Source: JBDWFY01 sp965275915 (GTDB taxonomy: Bacteria > Pseudomonadota > Alphaproteobacteria > Rhizobiales > Stappiaceae). Taken from it: a DNA stretch of 64,000 nt. How positions within the stretch are numbered: position 1 is the stretch's first letter; each line of letters begins with the position of its first letter. The translations under genes and the position numbers were made by a program. A model generated the notes under the pieces. The model did not search any database. It worked only from the letters and a program-made list of their open reading frames with translations, and was not told the origin of the DNA. Location of the stretch: the NCBI GenBank assembly GCA_965275915.1, contig CBDHYI010000008.1:1533689-1597688 (forward strand), in the 5' to 3' direction. Below are positions 1 to 8,896 of this stretch, piece by piece.

Positions 1-32
1 TAAATTCCTTTGGTATAACTCCGTGAGGCACC

Positions 33-611
33 ATGACCAGTGCTGTTGAAATCTGTAATCTTGCTCTGTCGGAACTTCATGCGGCGTCGATCTCCTCGCT
101 TGATGAAGCCAGCAAGGAAAGCCGCGCCTGCAAGCGCTGGTACGACCGCACACGCAAAGCGCTGCTGGCGGCATCCGAATGGTCGTTCGCAGGTGCATTT
201 CAGGTTCTGGCCGAGTTGACGAACGACCGGGACCGGGAGTGGGGCCATAAATATCAGGTCCCCAATTCCATCATCAAAATCAGATGTCTGAGTGCACTGG
301 GTTCGCTCGGAAACGATCTTGAGATCCCTTACCAGATTCTCGGCGAGGCGATTTATGCCGATCATGCGGACCTGGCGGCGGTCTATACGGCCGATATTGA
401 CGATCCGACCAAGTTTTCCGAACCCTTCGTCAATGCCCTTGCCGCCAGTCTTCAGGCGCGTCTGGCCCTGCCGGTTACAGGCGACCGGTCGATGCGGCAG
501 GATGCACTTCTGGATGCCCAGCGGCTAACAGCGCAGGCGATTGCCTTTGATCAGGGCCAGGCACCCACGGCCACATTCGCCCCCTCCGATTACCTGGCGG
601 AGAGGGACTGA
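33..611 (+). CDS. T7 gp11-like tail tubular protein A
   Basis: A 192-residue protein of the size and helical style of podoviral tail tubular protein A, which forms the adaptor ring between portal and tail nozzle. The N-terminus (AVEICNLALSELHAA) and the WSFA motif near residue 50, followed by a long alpha-helical second half, are typical of the family. Its stop codon overlaps the start of the next gene, the putative nozzle protein, which is the T7 gene order (gp11, gp12). The start at ATG 33 follows a weak purine stretch. It lies at the left edge of the window, so the head genes of the prophage should be just outside. The family call rests on recalled motifs and gene order, not on a search. 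Confidence 0.75.
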   Translation: MTSAVEICNLALSELHAASISSLDEASKESRACKRWYDRTRKALLAASEWSFAGAFQVLAELTNDRDREWGHKYQVPNSIIKIRCLSALGSLGNDLEIPYQILGEAIYADHADLAAVYTADIDDPTKFSEPFVNALAASLQARLALPVTGDRSMRQDALLDAQRLTAQAIAFDQGQAPTATFAPSDYLAERD

Positions 612-2905
612 TGGTACTTTTGCGCACGTTTCAGCCCTCTTTCACGGCGGGAGAACTCTCGCCGGCGCTTTATGCACGCACGGATCTGGCGAAATACCAG
701 ACCGGCCTGAAAACCGGGCTGAATATCTTCATCCACCCCCATGGCGGCGTGTCGAACCGGGCCGGGCTCGAATTCTGCTGCGCGGCGGCAGACAGCGCCA
801 GTGCCGTCAAACTGGTCGATTTTCAGTTCAACACCGAGCAGACATATGTGCTGGAATTCGGCGACCTAACCCTGCGCGTGATCAAGGACGGCGCGCAAGT
901 GCTCGACAGCGGCAAGACCGGCACAATCACTGCCATCACACAGGCCAATCCCGGCGTAGTCACGATCACCGGCCATCCGTTCGCGAACGGCGATGAGATT
1001 TACCTGTCGAACATTTCCGGCATGGCCGAGCTGAACGGCCGCAACTATCGCGTTGCGAATGCCACCGCCAACAGTTTCACACTGGTCGATCTGTGGGGCG
1101 ATGCGGTCGATACCGGTGGTTATGGACCCTATTCGTCCGGCGGACGGGCCGATGCGATCTATCAGGTCGCAACGCCTTATCCGGCTTCGGCGCTTTCGGC
1201 ACTGACCTATGTGCAGGAAGCGGACGTGATGTATTTCTGCCACGAGGATTATGCGATCCGGAAGCTGAGCCGCACCGGCAATGACAGCTGGACGTTCTCG
1301 GCGCCGGATTTCACCCCCGACATGACTGCGCCGGGCAATGTCGCAGCGGCGGTTACTTCGGGCTCCGGCGCCACCCAATACCGCTATGTCGTCTCTGCGA
1401 TCAGCGAGGCGACGGGCGAGGAAAGCCTGCCGTCCGCCGAAGCGACGGTGAACAACAATCTGCTCATTGCCGGCCACAAAAACACCGTCTCCTGGGATGC
1501 TGTTGCCGGAGCCTCGCGCTACATCGTCTACAAATATGACAGCGGCGTTTTCGGCTATATCGGCGGTGCGGACGGCACCTCGCTGATCGATGAAAACATC
1601 ACGGCCGATCTTGCCGATACGCCTCAACAGGCGCGCAATCCGTTCAATGCGCCGGGTAAGTATCCCCGCTGCGCTACCTTTTTCGAGCAGCGCCTGGGCT
1701 TTGCGTCGACCAAGGAAGACCCGCAGGCGGTGTGGTTCTCCCAGTCGGCCAACTATGAGAATTTCGGCATTTCTTCGCCGGCTAAAGCTTCGGATGCGAT
1801 CACCTTCAGGCTCCGCGCTCGGCAAGTGAACCAGGTGCGGGCGATGGTGCCCTCGCGCACGCTGCTGCTTTTGACCTCCGGGGCGACCTGGACGGTTACC
1901 GGAGGCTCGGACGAGGGCTATCTGACGCCCTCCAATCCGATCATCCGGCCGCAGCTTTATCGCGGCACGTCTTCGGTACAGCCGCTTCTGGTGGGCAATG
2001 TCATGCTGTTCCCACTCGCCCGGGGCGGCATCATTAACGACATGTCCTATCAGTTCACCGAGGACGGCTATGTCGACAATGACCTGACGGTGCTCTCCCG
2101 GCATCTGTTCGACAACAGGGAGGTCAAGGCCTGGGCCTATGCGCAGGCGCCCTGGTCGATCATCTGGGTGGTGATGAGCGACGGCTCGCTCCTGTCGATG
2201 ACCTATCTCAGAAAGCACGAGATCTGGGGCTGGACGCGGCATGAGACCGGCGGCTTTGTCGAGGATGTCACGGTGATTGACGAGGGGGATGAGGATGTCG
2301 CCTATTTCCTGATCCGGCGGACGATCAACGGACAGTCGCGGCGCTATATCGAGCGAATGCATTCGCGCTCCTTTTCCGATGTGAAGAATGCGTTTTTCGT
2401 CGATAGCGGCCTGACGTATTCCGGCGTCCCGGCGGATGAAATCTCCGGCCTTGAGCATCTGGAGGGCGAAGCGGTGGTGGCGCTCGCCGACGGCAATGTG
2501 GTGCAGAACCTCACCGTATCGAACGGATCCGTCACTCTGCCTTATGAGGCGAGCAAGGTGCATATCGGCAAGCGGCTGATCGCCGACATTGAAACCCTGC
2601 CGCTCGATATCGGTCCGGTGCAGAGCATCGGCACCATCCAGGGGCGGCTCAGAACCATGCCGGACATTCACATACGGGTGGAAAACAGCCGCGGCCTGTT
2701 TGTCGGCCCGTCCTTTGAGGCACTCAATGAATGGAAGCAGCGCCGGACGGAGGATTACGGCGAGCCGATCGATCTTTATACCGGCCTGATGCGGATTGCG
2801 CCCGAGCCGGGCTGGGACGATGAGGGCACGCTCTGTGTCCGCCAGTCCTATCCGCTGCCCATGACGGTGCTGTCGATCATGCCCGATCTGATTTCCGGCG
2901 GATAA
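611..2905 (+). CDS. T7 gp12-like tail nozzle protein (tail tubular protein B)
   Basis: A 764-residue beta-rich protein opening with the FQPSFTAGELSPALYARTDL signature seen in phage nozzle proteins of alphaproteobacteria. Around residues 115-165 is a segment (ITGHPFANGDEIYLSNISG, then a NGRNYRVAN stretch) that databases often label as an E1 FCCH-like fold. Around residues 235-310 is a fibronectin-III-like stretch. In T7 the homologue forms the tube through which DNA and ejection proteins pass. The ATG overlaps the stop of the gp11-like gene (TGATG), so the two are probably translationally coupled. Length is close to the T7 protein (about 794 residues). Confidence 0.75.
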   Translation: MVLLRTFQPSFTAGELSPALYARTDLAKYQTGLKTGLNIFIHPHGGVSNRAGLEFCCAAADSASAVKLVDFQFNTEQTYVLEFGDLTLRVIKDGAQVLDSGKTGTITAITQANPGVVTITGHPFANGDEIYLSNISGMAELNGRNYRVANATANSFTLVDLWGDAVDTGGYGPYSSGGRADAIYQVATPYPASALSALTYVQEADVMYFCHEDYAIRKLSRTGNDSWTFSAPDFTPDMTAPGNVAAAVTSGSGATQYRYVVSAISEATGEESLPSAEATVNNNLLIAGHKNTVSWDAVAGASRYIVYKYDSGVFGYIGGADGTSLIDENITADLADTPQQARNPFNAPGKYPRCATFFEQRLGFASTKEDPQAVWFSQSANYENFGISSPAKASDAITFRLRARQVNQVRAMVPSRTLLLLTSGATWTVTGGSDEGYLTPSNPIIRPQLYRGTSSVQPLLVGNVMLFPLARGGIINDMSYQFTEDGYVDNDLTVLSRHLFDNREVKAWAYAQAPWSIIWVVMSDGSLLSMTYLRKHEIWGWTRHETGGFVEDVTVIDEGDEDVAYFLIRRTINGQSRRYIERMHSRSFSDVKNAFFVDSGLTYSGVPADEISGLEHLEGEAVVALADGNVVQNLTVSNGSVTLPYEASKVHIGKRLIADIETLPLDIGPVQSIGTIQGRLRTMPDIHIRVENSRGLFVGPSFEALNEWKQRRTEDYGEPIDLYTGLMRIAPEPGWDDEGTLCVRQSYPLPMTVLSIMPDLISGG

Positions 2906-2907
2906 GG

Positions 2908-3396
2908 GTGCAGCGTATGAAACAAGGACCGCTCTATCAGGTGCGCGCAAGCGTTTCGGGCGACATTACGCCCATTGCCGAAGGAATGCGCATGGCGGAC
3001 CGGGCGGAAGTCTGGGCCGCGTCCCGAAGGACGCCCGAACAGGCGCTCAGCTTTTCGTTTCAGAATTCCGCGCTGGTTTTCACCGGCCTTGCCGACGGCA
3101 ACCCGTTTGTGATGTTCGGCGTGGGCGAGCAGTCCCGGCTGCTCGGCGTCGGCGTGCCCTGGCTGCTGGGCACCGATGAGATTGCCCGCCATGCCGTGCC
3201 TTTCCTGCGCCGTTGCGGCTTCTGGAAAAAGCGGCTTCTCGCCGATTACCGGGTTCTGAAAAACCATGTCGACAACCGCAATCAACTCTCCATCCGCTGG
3301 CTGAGATGGATTGGTTTTTCCCTGTCCGAGCCCCGTCCGCACGGGCCGGACGGCTTGCTGTTCAGGGCTTTTGAATTGAGGGCAGACAATGTGTGA
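2908..3396 (+). CDS. T7 gp13-like protein (DUF2833, acetyltransferase-like)
   Basis: A 162-residue protein matching the phage Gp13/DUF2833 type. Its N-terminus is RADRAEVWAAS-like (here MADRAEVWAASRRTPEQAL), followed by PFVMFGVG and a C-terminal RWLRWIGF motif. The fold is GNAT-like, but acetyltransferase activity in phages is not established. In T7, gp13 is an assembly or internal virion protein made just before the core proteins. The frame can start at GTG 2908 or ATG 2917; the ATG gives the more usual N-terminus. The 3' end overlaps the next gene by 8 bases, which suggests coupling. Confidence 0.7.
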   Translation: MQRMKQGPLYQVRASVSGDITPIAEGMRMADRAEVWAASRRTPEQALSFSFQNSALVFTGLADGNPFVMFGVGEQSRLLGVGVPWLLGTDEIARHAVPFLRRCGFWKKRLLADYRVLKNHVDNRNQLSIRWLRWIGFSLSEPRPHGPDGLLFRAFELRADNV

Positions 3397-3901
3397 CTTT
3401 GGCATCATTTTGGGACTCGCCTCGGCGGGCATCGGCGCGATCGGCAGCATTCAGCAGGCCAATGCGGCGGCTGCGGCGGCCAACTACAATGCGCAGGTTC
3501 AGGAGATGAACGCGCGGATCGCGAAGGAAAATGCCGAGGACGCACTGGAGCGTGGTGCCGACGAGGAGCAGGCGCTGAGGCGGCGCCATGCCCAGATCAT
3601 CGGCCGACAGGAAGCGGCAATGGCCGCCAACGGTGTCGATCTCTCCTTCGGCTCGCCGCTCGATACGCTGGTCGACACCACCTATCTCGCCGATCTCGAT
3701 GCGCTGAATGTGCGCTCCAACGCCGCCCGCGAAAACTACAATTACCGCGTTCAGGCCGCCAACCAGCGCGCCGGCGCCGAACTGTTCCGCATGGAAGCCA
3801 GAAGCGCCCGCACCGGCGGGTATTTGAACGCGGCAGGATCGGTGCTGACGGGGGCAAGCAATGCCGCCAAGCGGGCCTCCACGATCGGACTCTTCAATTA
3901 A
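3389..3901 (+). CDS. T7 gp14-like internal virion protein
   Basis: A 170-residue protein with a short hydrophobic glycine/alanine-rich N-terminus (IILGLASAGIGAIGSIQQANAA) followed by a long charged helix. This is the usual look of podoviral internal virion protein B (gp14), which is ejected and forms a pore in the outer membrane. It carries the GVDLSFGSPLDTLVDTTYLADLDAL segment typical of such proteins in phages of alphaproteobacteria. It lies directly before the large gp15-like gene, the T7 order. The assignment uses length, amphipathic pattern and gene order. Confidence 0.7.
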   Translation: MCDFGIILGLASAGIGAIGSIQQANAAAAAANYNAQVQEMNARIAKENAEDALERGADEEQALRRRHAQIIGRQEAAMAANGVDLSFGSPLDTLVDTTYLADLDALNVRSNAARENYNYRVQAANQRAGAELFRMEARSARTGGYLNAAGSVLTGASNAAKRASTIGLFN

Positions 3902-3911
3902 GGAAACACAG

Positions 3912-6900
3912 ATGGCGAAAGTTCCCACCTTTGAAGGCGGGCAGCGGCGTGCGCCGTTGCATCGGGGTAATTTCACGGTGCGGGCAACGCCCGAAGCCTT
4001 CGGAGCGGCGACTGGGCGCGGACTGACGGCGCTGGGGCAGGGGGTCGGCACTCTGAGCGAGGCCGTGAGCACAGTCGCCGACCTCCGCGCCCAGAATGCG
4101 CTGAAGACCGCTCAGGCCGACTATATGGAAGGCGCACGGGCGCTGGTCAGTGATCCGGAAACCGGCTTTCTGTCCCACACCGGGTCTGATGCGATCAACG
4201 GGCTGGCAGCAGTAGAAGCGCAACTGGAGGAGCTTGGGCGAGGCATCGCAGAAAGATTGCCGGGACAGGTCCGGCCCCGGTTCCAGGATTTCCGCATTGG
4301 TCACAACACTAACCTTGGCCGGGAGATGCTGCGCCACAAGGCCGAGCAAACCAAAGCGGAAACCCGCACCGCCTCCAACCGCCGGATCGTCGTCCTGAAA
4401 CAGGAAGCCGTCCGCAACCATACCGATCCCGTTGCCCACTTGAACAGCTTGACGGAAGCCGAGAACGAGTTCCGCACCATGGCGGGCCTGGAAGGGCTTT
4501 CCGATGAAGTCACCGAGCAAAAGCTGGCAGAGTACAGGGACAGCGTGCAGTCGGACATCATTCTGCAAATGGCCGAGCGAGATCCGCTAGTGGCCGAGGC
4601 GCGTTATGAGGCGGTGAAGGACAGACTTCAGGAACAGACCCGGCAGGGGATCGAGCGGCGGATCACTCCGGCAGTGAAGATTGCCAAGGCTGATGCAAAA
4701 GCCGGAGCCCTGTTCGCCGGACTCCAAGCCGACGGGGGCACAGACCCCGTTGATCATGTGACGAAATTTCTGGTCAGGAATGTTGCGAATAACGCACCGT
4801 ATTTGTCCGGTGATGCAGCAAGCGACACACTCAGTGGGTCTGCCGAAGACGATACTCTCGAAACTCCCGATCAGCCTGAAACACAACAGCCCACGCTTCA
4901 GGGACCGACCCTGGAACGGGCACGACAGCTTGAAGAGGTTGATGATCTGCTCCGCCGCCGGGGCGATGCATTGGCCCACAGGCTCAATCATGCCGGTGTC
5001 ATGCTGTCTCCGGGCAACCTTATTTTTGCCCAGGCTCTTGGCGCACCGCTCACCATCGCCTTCAACGAAGCGGACCCATCGCTCCCCGCCGCAGACGTTA
5101 TGGCCCAAGCCATGGGCTGGACCCTGAGTGCGGAACAACTGACCGAGCTGGACCAACGCCTTGCCGGGCGCAGCACCGGCGATTTTCTGGCCGAATTTTC
5201 CACGGCCGCCGCCACGCTGTCCGGCGGGCCGGATGTTGCCGCAGAACTTGCTGCGATCTCCGATCCCGAGGAGCGGCAGTTTGCTGAAGCGGGTCTTTCC
5301 GTCAGCCTTTCCAAGGCAACCAACCAGCGACGCAGCACGGCCCGCGAGCGGATCGCGAAAGCGTTTGATGTCATCGAACGGGGCGGCAGTCTTTCGGACT
5401 TGTCTGTAGCAGCCAATGGCGACTTGACTGCGAATGAGCGCAGTCAGCTTTCCGAACTTCAACGGATGATAGCCGAAACGGGTCAGCTGAAGACCAAGTT
5501 TGTGGTTGCGGACAATCTTGTCCACCTGTTTGAGACCGACATCATCGGGTTTGCCATCGTTGATCTCGCAGATCACAAATCCAAGCTCGACAAAGACGTC
5601 TATGGCCATCTGCTCGCCTGGCAAGAGTTGATCCGAAACGATGAAGACCAGGCCGAGGAAGTGTCCAGATACGTTGCCGCTTTGCGTCCGGCTGCCGATG
5701 ACCATCTCAGGCGCGCCAGTGTCACACCGGAGAATCTGCAAGGGGAAGACGAAGAAAAGGCGGCCCGGTTTCGGACACGCCTGTTGCTCGATGTTCTTGC
5801 CTTTCGGAAGGAAAAGAACCGGTTCCCGTATCCTGAAGAGACAGCGCGACTGGCCGATCAGCTCCAGCCGCTGATGCCGCCTGAAGGGGCGGGAAGGGAT
5901 ACGCTGGAGGAAAAACTTCAGAACTTCGACCTTCGCCAGAGCCAGGTCTGGGCAGAGGTCGAGGAGGTCTACGATTCCTTTTCCGGTATGCGAAGCTGGC
6001 AGACCGAAGAAGCGGTTGAGAACTATTTTCAGGATATCCTCGATAAAAATCCAGAGGAACTGACGCCCTATCAGTTGGGCTCCGTTTCCAAGCTCATGGT
6101 CGAGTTGTTGGAAGACACGGGCGGTCCAGAGTTTGAGCGTCCGATCTTGTGGCCGATCGCGACAGACAGGGTCACGGGCGAGTTTCTGACTCCACTGCCG
6201 CAGGTGGTCAAAGAGCCGTTGGACAGCGTGGCCAACATGGCCTTTCTGACCAAAGACCTGCTGGATGGCCGAAGCGTCATCCCCATGGGGGGCGACGACA
6301 TCCTGATGGATGATGCGGGTTACGTCATTATTGACGGCATCATCTGGATGAATGAGTTCGAACAGTCGCGAGAACTCAATGGTCGTCTCAACAGCATCGT
6401 CGATCTTATTGGAGGGGCTGGCGGTCTAAGAACCGGCCTCAGTCGGCCGGACAAAAATACGGTCCGGTCGATTGGCGGCAAGGGGCGGGACGCGTTCCCC
6501 AACAGACAGGTTGTCGATTTTGCCTGGAATCCCGCGCGCCGCCTCTGGAACATCGATAAAGCCAAAAGGGTCATCGAGGCTTATAAAGCCGGCCTCTGGA
6601 GCGGGATTCCAAGGGCGCAACCCAATAGCAAGCGTCGGAAACAACTGGATCGTATTTTTGAAAATATCGTGACACAGTCCAGGCACACACGGGAAAGGTT
6701 TGACATTTATGCTCCGGGATGGGGCGTTGTGACCGGCGGTAGAAATGGAAACATAGAGCAATTCGGAAAAGACTCCGGGACTGTTGTGTTTACAAGTGTC
6801 GGCGGATCAATTTCATGGGGCGAAGCAATCTTGTTGGGAGAGCGATGGACCGGTCTTAAATTTAGTCAAGCCAAATTCGATAAGAGCGGCAACTATCTTC

Positions 6901-7100
6901 TAAAATCTGCAACAGATGAAAATGGCGAATATCGGGTTTTCAGAGGTCCGGCGCCAAAAAGAAAGGCTCGACAATCCCAAACTGGGGTCCAGGTCAATTT
7001 TGAAGTATTCAGACGACCTAGGCCAGTGGACATAATTGCAGGGCAGACGCCACCACCCAAACTAAAAATTTCAAACGTTCATCTTGATGTGAAACCATGA
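3912..7100 (+). CDS. gp15-like ejection protein with polymorphic-toxin-like C-terminal tip
   Basis: A 1,062-residue protein; ATG 3912 follows AGGAAACACAG. Residues 1 to about 250 have the look of internal virion protein gp15: an N-terminal FTVRATPEAFGAATGRGL segment, then long helices. The middle is helical and acidic. From about residue 850 the style changes to a more basic, glycine-rich, less GC-rich tail ending HLDVKP. Three facts suggest this tail is an exchangeable toxin domain. It is followed by small Imm8-like genes. A near-copy of its last 16 codons recurs at 7748-7795 as an orphan. The final codons end in an ATGA overlap typical of toxin/immunity pairs. In T7, gp15 is injected into the target cell, so a toxin here could be delivered on infection. 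I do not recognise the toxin fold and see no certain catalytic motif. The phage role is inferred from order and size. Confidence 0.6.
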   Translation: MAKVPTFEGGQRRAPLHRGNFTVRATPEAFGAATGRGLTALGQGVGTLSEAVSTVADLRAQNALKTAQADYMEGARALVSDPETGFLSHTGSDAINGLAAVEAQLEELGRGIAERLPGQVRPRFQDFRIGHNTNLGREMLRHKAEQTKAETRTASNRRIVVLKQEAVRNHTDPVAHLNSLTEAENEFRTMAGLEGLSDEVTEQKLAEYRDSVQSDIILQMAERDPLVAEARYEAVKDRLQEQTRQGIERRITPAVKIAKADAKAGALFAGLQADGGTDPVDHVTKFLVRNVANNAPYLSGDAASDTLSGSAEDDTLETPDQPETQQPTLQGPTLERARQLEEVDDLLRRRGDALAHRLNHAGVMLSPGNLIFAQALGAPLTIAFNEADPSLPAADVMAQAMGWTLSAEQLTELDQRLAGRSTGDFLAEFSTAAATLSGGPDVAAELAAISDPEERQFAEAGLSVSLSKATNQRRSTARERIAKAFDVIERGGSLSDLSVAANGDLTANERSQLSELQRMIAETGQLKTKFVVADNLVHLFETDIIGFAIVDLADHKSKLDKDVYGHLLAWQELIRNDEDQAEEVSRYVAALRPAADDHLRRASVTPENLQGEDEEKAARFRTRLLLDVLAFRKEKNRFPYPEETARLADQLQPLMPPEGAGRDTLEEKLQNFDLRQSQVWAEVEEVYDSFSGMRSWQTEEAVENYFQDILDKNPEELTPYQLGSVSKLMVELLEDTGGPEFERPILWPIATDRVTGEFLTPLPQVVKEPLDSVANMAFLTKDLLDGRSVIPMGGDDILMDDAGYVIIDGIIWMNEFEQSRELNGRLNSIVDLIGGAGGLRTGLSRPDKNTVRSIGGKGRDAFPNRQVVDFAWNPARRLWNIDKAKRVIEAYKAGLWSGIPRAQPNSKRRKQLDRIFENIVTQSRHTRERFDIYAPGWGVVTGGRNGNIEQFGKDSGTVVFTSVGGSISWGEAILLGERWTGLKFSQAKFDKSGNYLLKSATDENGEYRVFRGPAPKRKARQSQTGVQVNFEVFRRPRPVDIIAGQTPPPKLKISNVHLDVKP

Positions 7101-7311
7101 TCGAAGAATAACTTGCAGGTTCGAGATCACGGAAAACTGGGAAGTTGAGGTGCAGTGCATCAATAGGTAGTTTGTGCAGTCATGCGGTCGGGTAATGTGC
7201 GCTACTTTTGGGTTTGTTGTCCTAAATTTAGGTTGTATAAGTTCATCTTTTGTTCTATTCGAGGCAGCACGCTGATCCGGAATTGTGCGTTTTTGAATTG
7301 GACTGAATGCC
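7101..7311 (+). other. Gap after the toxin gene with a possible immunity-gene remnant
   Basis: The toxin stop TGA lies inside ATGA, just as in the second cassette where that ATG starts an immunity gene. Here the ATG opens only four codons before TAA. A little further on, another frame reads RFEITENWEVEVQCINR and stops, which has the acidic beta-strand character of the neighbouring immunity proteins. The simplest reading is a decayed first immunity gene, but the remnant is too short to be sure. Confidence 0.3.
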
Positions 7312-7728
7312 ATGAGTGATTTTTATCTGCCAACCAGATGTATAGTTCTGAACGAATTGCAGGCTCACAGTCCCCAGTTTCACGAGCACGATGAGACCGT
7401 TTCAAGTCTTTCTGACATCCCGGATACTGAAAGCATAACCGTGAAAGTCGATCTGGAAATCGGGGATTTTTACGACAAGTATGGCGGCCAAGACTTTTCG
7501 CTTGAAATTCGGACTGGCGAAAACCGTTTTGTTCGTGCATATCGCCCTCAAAAGGAGAATTTTGCAAAAAATGGCTGGATTCTCCTTTCAACCTATAATG
7601 GAGAGTGGGCAACGAAGGTCATTGAGGAACTGGTCGCTCAGTGTGATGAAGGAACGCTGTATAGCAGCATGCCAAAGTTGCGGAACTATTTCGTTCATCA
7701 CGGTTATCCATATGGTCCGGACGTGTGA
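7312..7728 (+). CDS. Imm8-like immunity protein, paralogue 1
   Basis: A 138-residue acidic protein beginning MSDFYLPTRCIVL. It shows the layout of the Imm8 immunity family: an N-terminal strand, a YGGQDFSLEIRTGE core, a GWILLSTYNGEWATKVIEELV segment and a closing QCDEGTLYSSMPKLRNYF helix. It is a clear paralogue of the genes at 7792 and 8428; LSDIPDTES and the RTG/YTG and QCDEGTL blocks are shared. Immunity proteins of this kind bind and block a cognate polymorphic toxin. The neighbouring ejection protein with a swapped-looking C-terminus is the obvious partner. Family assignment is from memory of the Imm8 consensus. Confidence 0.6.
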   Translation: MSDFYLPTRCIVLNELQAHSPQFHEHDETVSSLSDIPDTESITVKVDLEIGDFYDKYGGQDFSLEIRTGENRFVRAYRPQKENFAKNGWILLSTYNGEWATKVIEELVAQCDEGTLYSSMPKLRNYFVHHGYPYGPDV

Positions 7729-7747
7729 GTTTGAGGATCAGCGGATA

Positions 7748-7795
7748 CCGCCCAAACTAGAAATTTCAGGCGTTCATCTTGATGTGAAACCATGA
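7748..7795 (+). pseudogene. Orphan toxin tail: displaced copy of the last codons of the ejection-protein toxin
   Basis: These 48 bases repeat 7053-7100 with only four mismatches. They read PPKLEISGVHLDVKP then stop, against PPKLKISNVHLDVKP in the full gene. There is no start or upstream domain. The TGA stop overlaps the ATG of the next immunity gene (ATGA). This is the classical trace of displaced toxin-tip/immunity modules in polymorphic toxin loci such as cdi and rhs, left when a new tip recombines in front of an old one. Confidence 0.75.
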
Positions 7796-8202
7796 ATGAC
7801 GAGAAGAAGCCAGGAAAAAGCATTGAACTTGAATGTATTAGCGGATTCTTTGTAGATCCCGATAACGGAGAGACGTTTGACGATCTGTCTGACCTCCCCG
7901 ATGCGGAGAGCGTGCATATAGATGTCACAATAGATGTCGCAAGCGTACGGAAGCCTTACGATTTTGAACGGTTCACAGTCGATATCTATACCGGTACGTT
8001 TGCCGGTGATAGCTGTGCCTACCAAACGTTTATGGAATTCGATGGCGTTGAGGTCGGTTGGGCATCCATCTACATGACCAGCTTTAACGGCAAAAAGGCG
8101 CAGCAGATCATCGAAGCCCTGATCGCCCGTTGCGACGAGGGCTCGCTGATCAACAGTCTAGATGCTCTGAAGCGTACTTTCAATTGTTTGGACGACTGGT
8201 GA
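7792..8202 (+). CDS. Imm8-like immunity protein, paralogue 2
   Basis: A 136-residue acidic protein. Its ATG overlaps the stop of the orphan toxin tail, so the old toxin and this gene were once translationally coupled. Shared blocks with paralogues 1 and 3 are LSDLPDAES, FTVDIYTGTF, the IYMTSFNGKKAQQIIEALIA segment and RCDEGSL. It has diverged more at the N-terminus than paralogues 1 and 3 have from each other, as expected if it neutralised a different variant toxin. A role as an orphan immunity protein is inferred. Confidence 0.6.
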   Translation: MNDEKKPGKSIELECISGFFVDPDNGETFDDLSDLPDAESVHIDVTIDVASVRKPYDFERFTVDIYTGTFAGDSCAYQTFMEFDGVEVGWASIYMTSFNGKKAQQIIEALIARCDEGSLINSLDALKRTFNCLDDW

Positions 8203-8427
8203 ACGGGACTGCTGGCTCCCGGTTGGTGAACATACTTTCAGTTCAAGCATTCCCGTGCTGTCGAGTTGCTTTACACCAAGGGTGTGTTTGGTTCGACAGT
8301 ATAGCTAGGCGCATGTAGCACCTTAGGGTTGCAGAATTTGAAGAATTGTATATGTTCTTTTTTTGTTCTCAAAATGCAACTGAACATCTCAACTCAGCTC
8401 TCAATCCTCAGAATCGAATGCGCCGCT

Positions 8428-8823
8428 ATGTATGACTTTTATCTTCCAACCAGATGTATTGAGCTGAAAGGTGTATCGGCGCGGAGCGACACTTTCTCTG
8501 AATACGATGAATATGGCTGGAGTCTCACCGAGATACCCGACATGGAAAGCATTGAGATTCAAGCTTTCCTTGAGATTGGAGATGTGAGCGAATCTTATGG
8601 CGGCGAAGATTTCTGGGTTCAGATCTTCACCGGAGATTTCCGACCGATGTCGTCGTATGACGGCAGCCGAGAAACAATGCTGGGACACGGTGCGATTTGT
8701 CTAACGCGATACAGCGGCGAAAGAGCAATCAAAGTCATCGAGGAAATCATTGTCCAGTGCGATGAAGGCACGCTTAGCAGCAGCATGGGTAAACTGACGA
8801 GATACCTTAACTATTGCTCCTAA
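8428..8823 (+). CDS. Imm8-like immunity protein, paralogue 3
   Basis: A 131-residue protein when started at ATG 8428, chosen because MYDFYLPTRCIEL aligns with MSDFYLPTRCIVL of paralogue 1; the open frame extends upstream only through non-ATG codons. It keeps the YGGEDFWVQIFTGDF core and the QCDEGTLSSSMGKL helix. Paralogues 1 and 3 are the closest pair, so one may be a duplicate after tip exchange. It is the last gene of the phage-toxin block. The next gene is on the other strand and is chromosomal. Confidence 0.6.
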   Translation: MYDFYLPTRCIELKGVSARSDTFSEYDEYGWSLTEIPDMESIEIQAFLEIGDVSESYGGEDFWVQIFTGDFRPMSSYDGSRETMLGHGAICLTRYSGERAIKVIEEIIVQCDEGTLSSSMGKLTRYLNYCS

Positions 8824-8896
8824 GTTGGCTGTTAGGTTTTCCGGATTCTGGAGAGCGCTGGAGATTGAAAATACAAGCGGCTGTTAATGAAATTAA

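Noticed and set aside
866..2950. A 694-residue open frame on the minus strand opposite the nozzle gene
   Set aside because: It is a long shadow frame, rich in Arg/His with no family motifs, fully covered by a well-supported gene.
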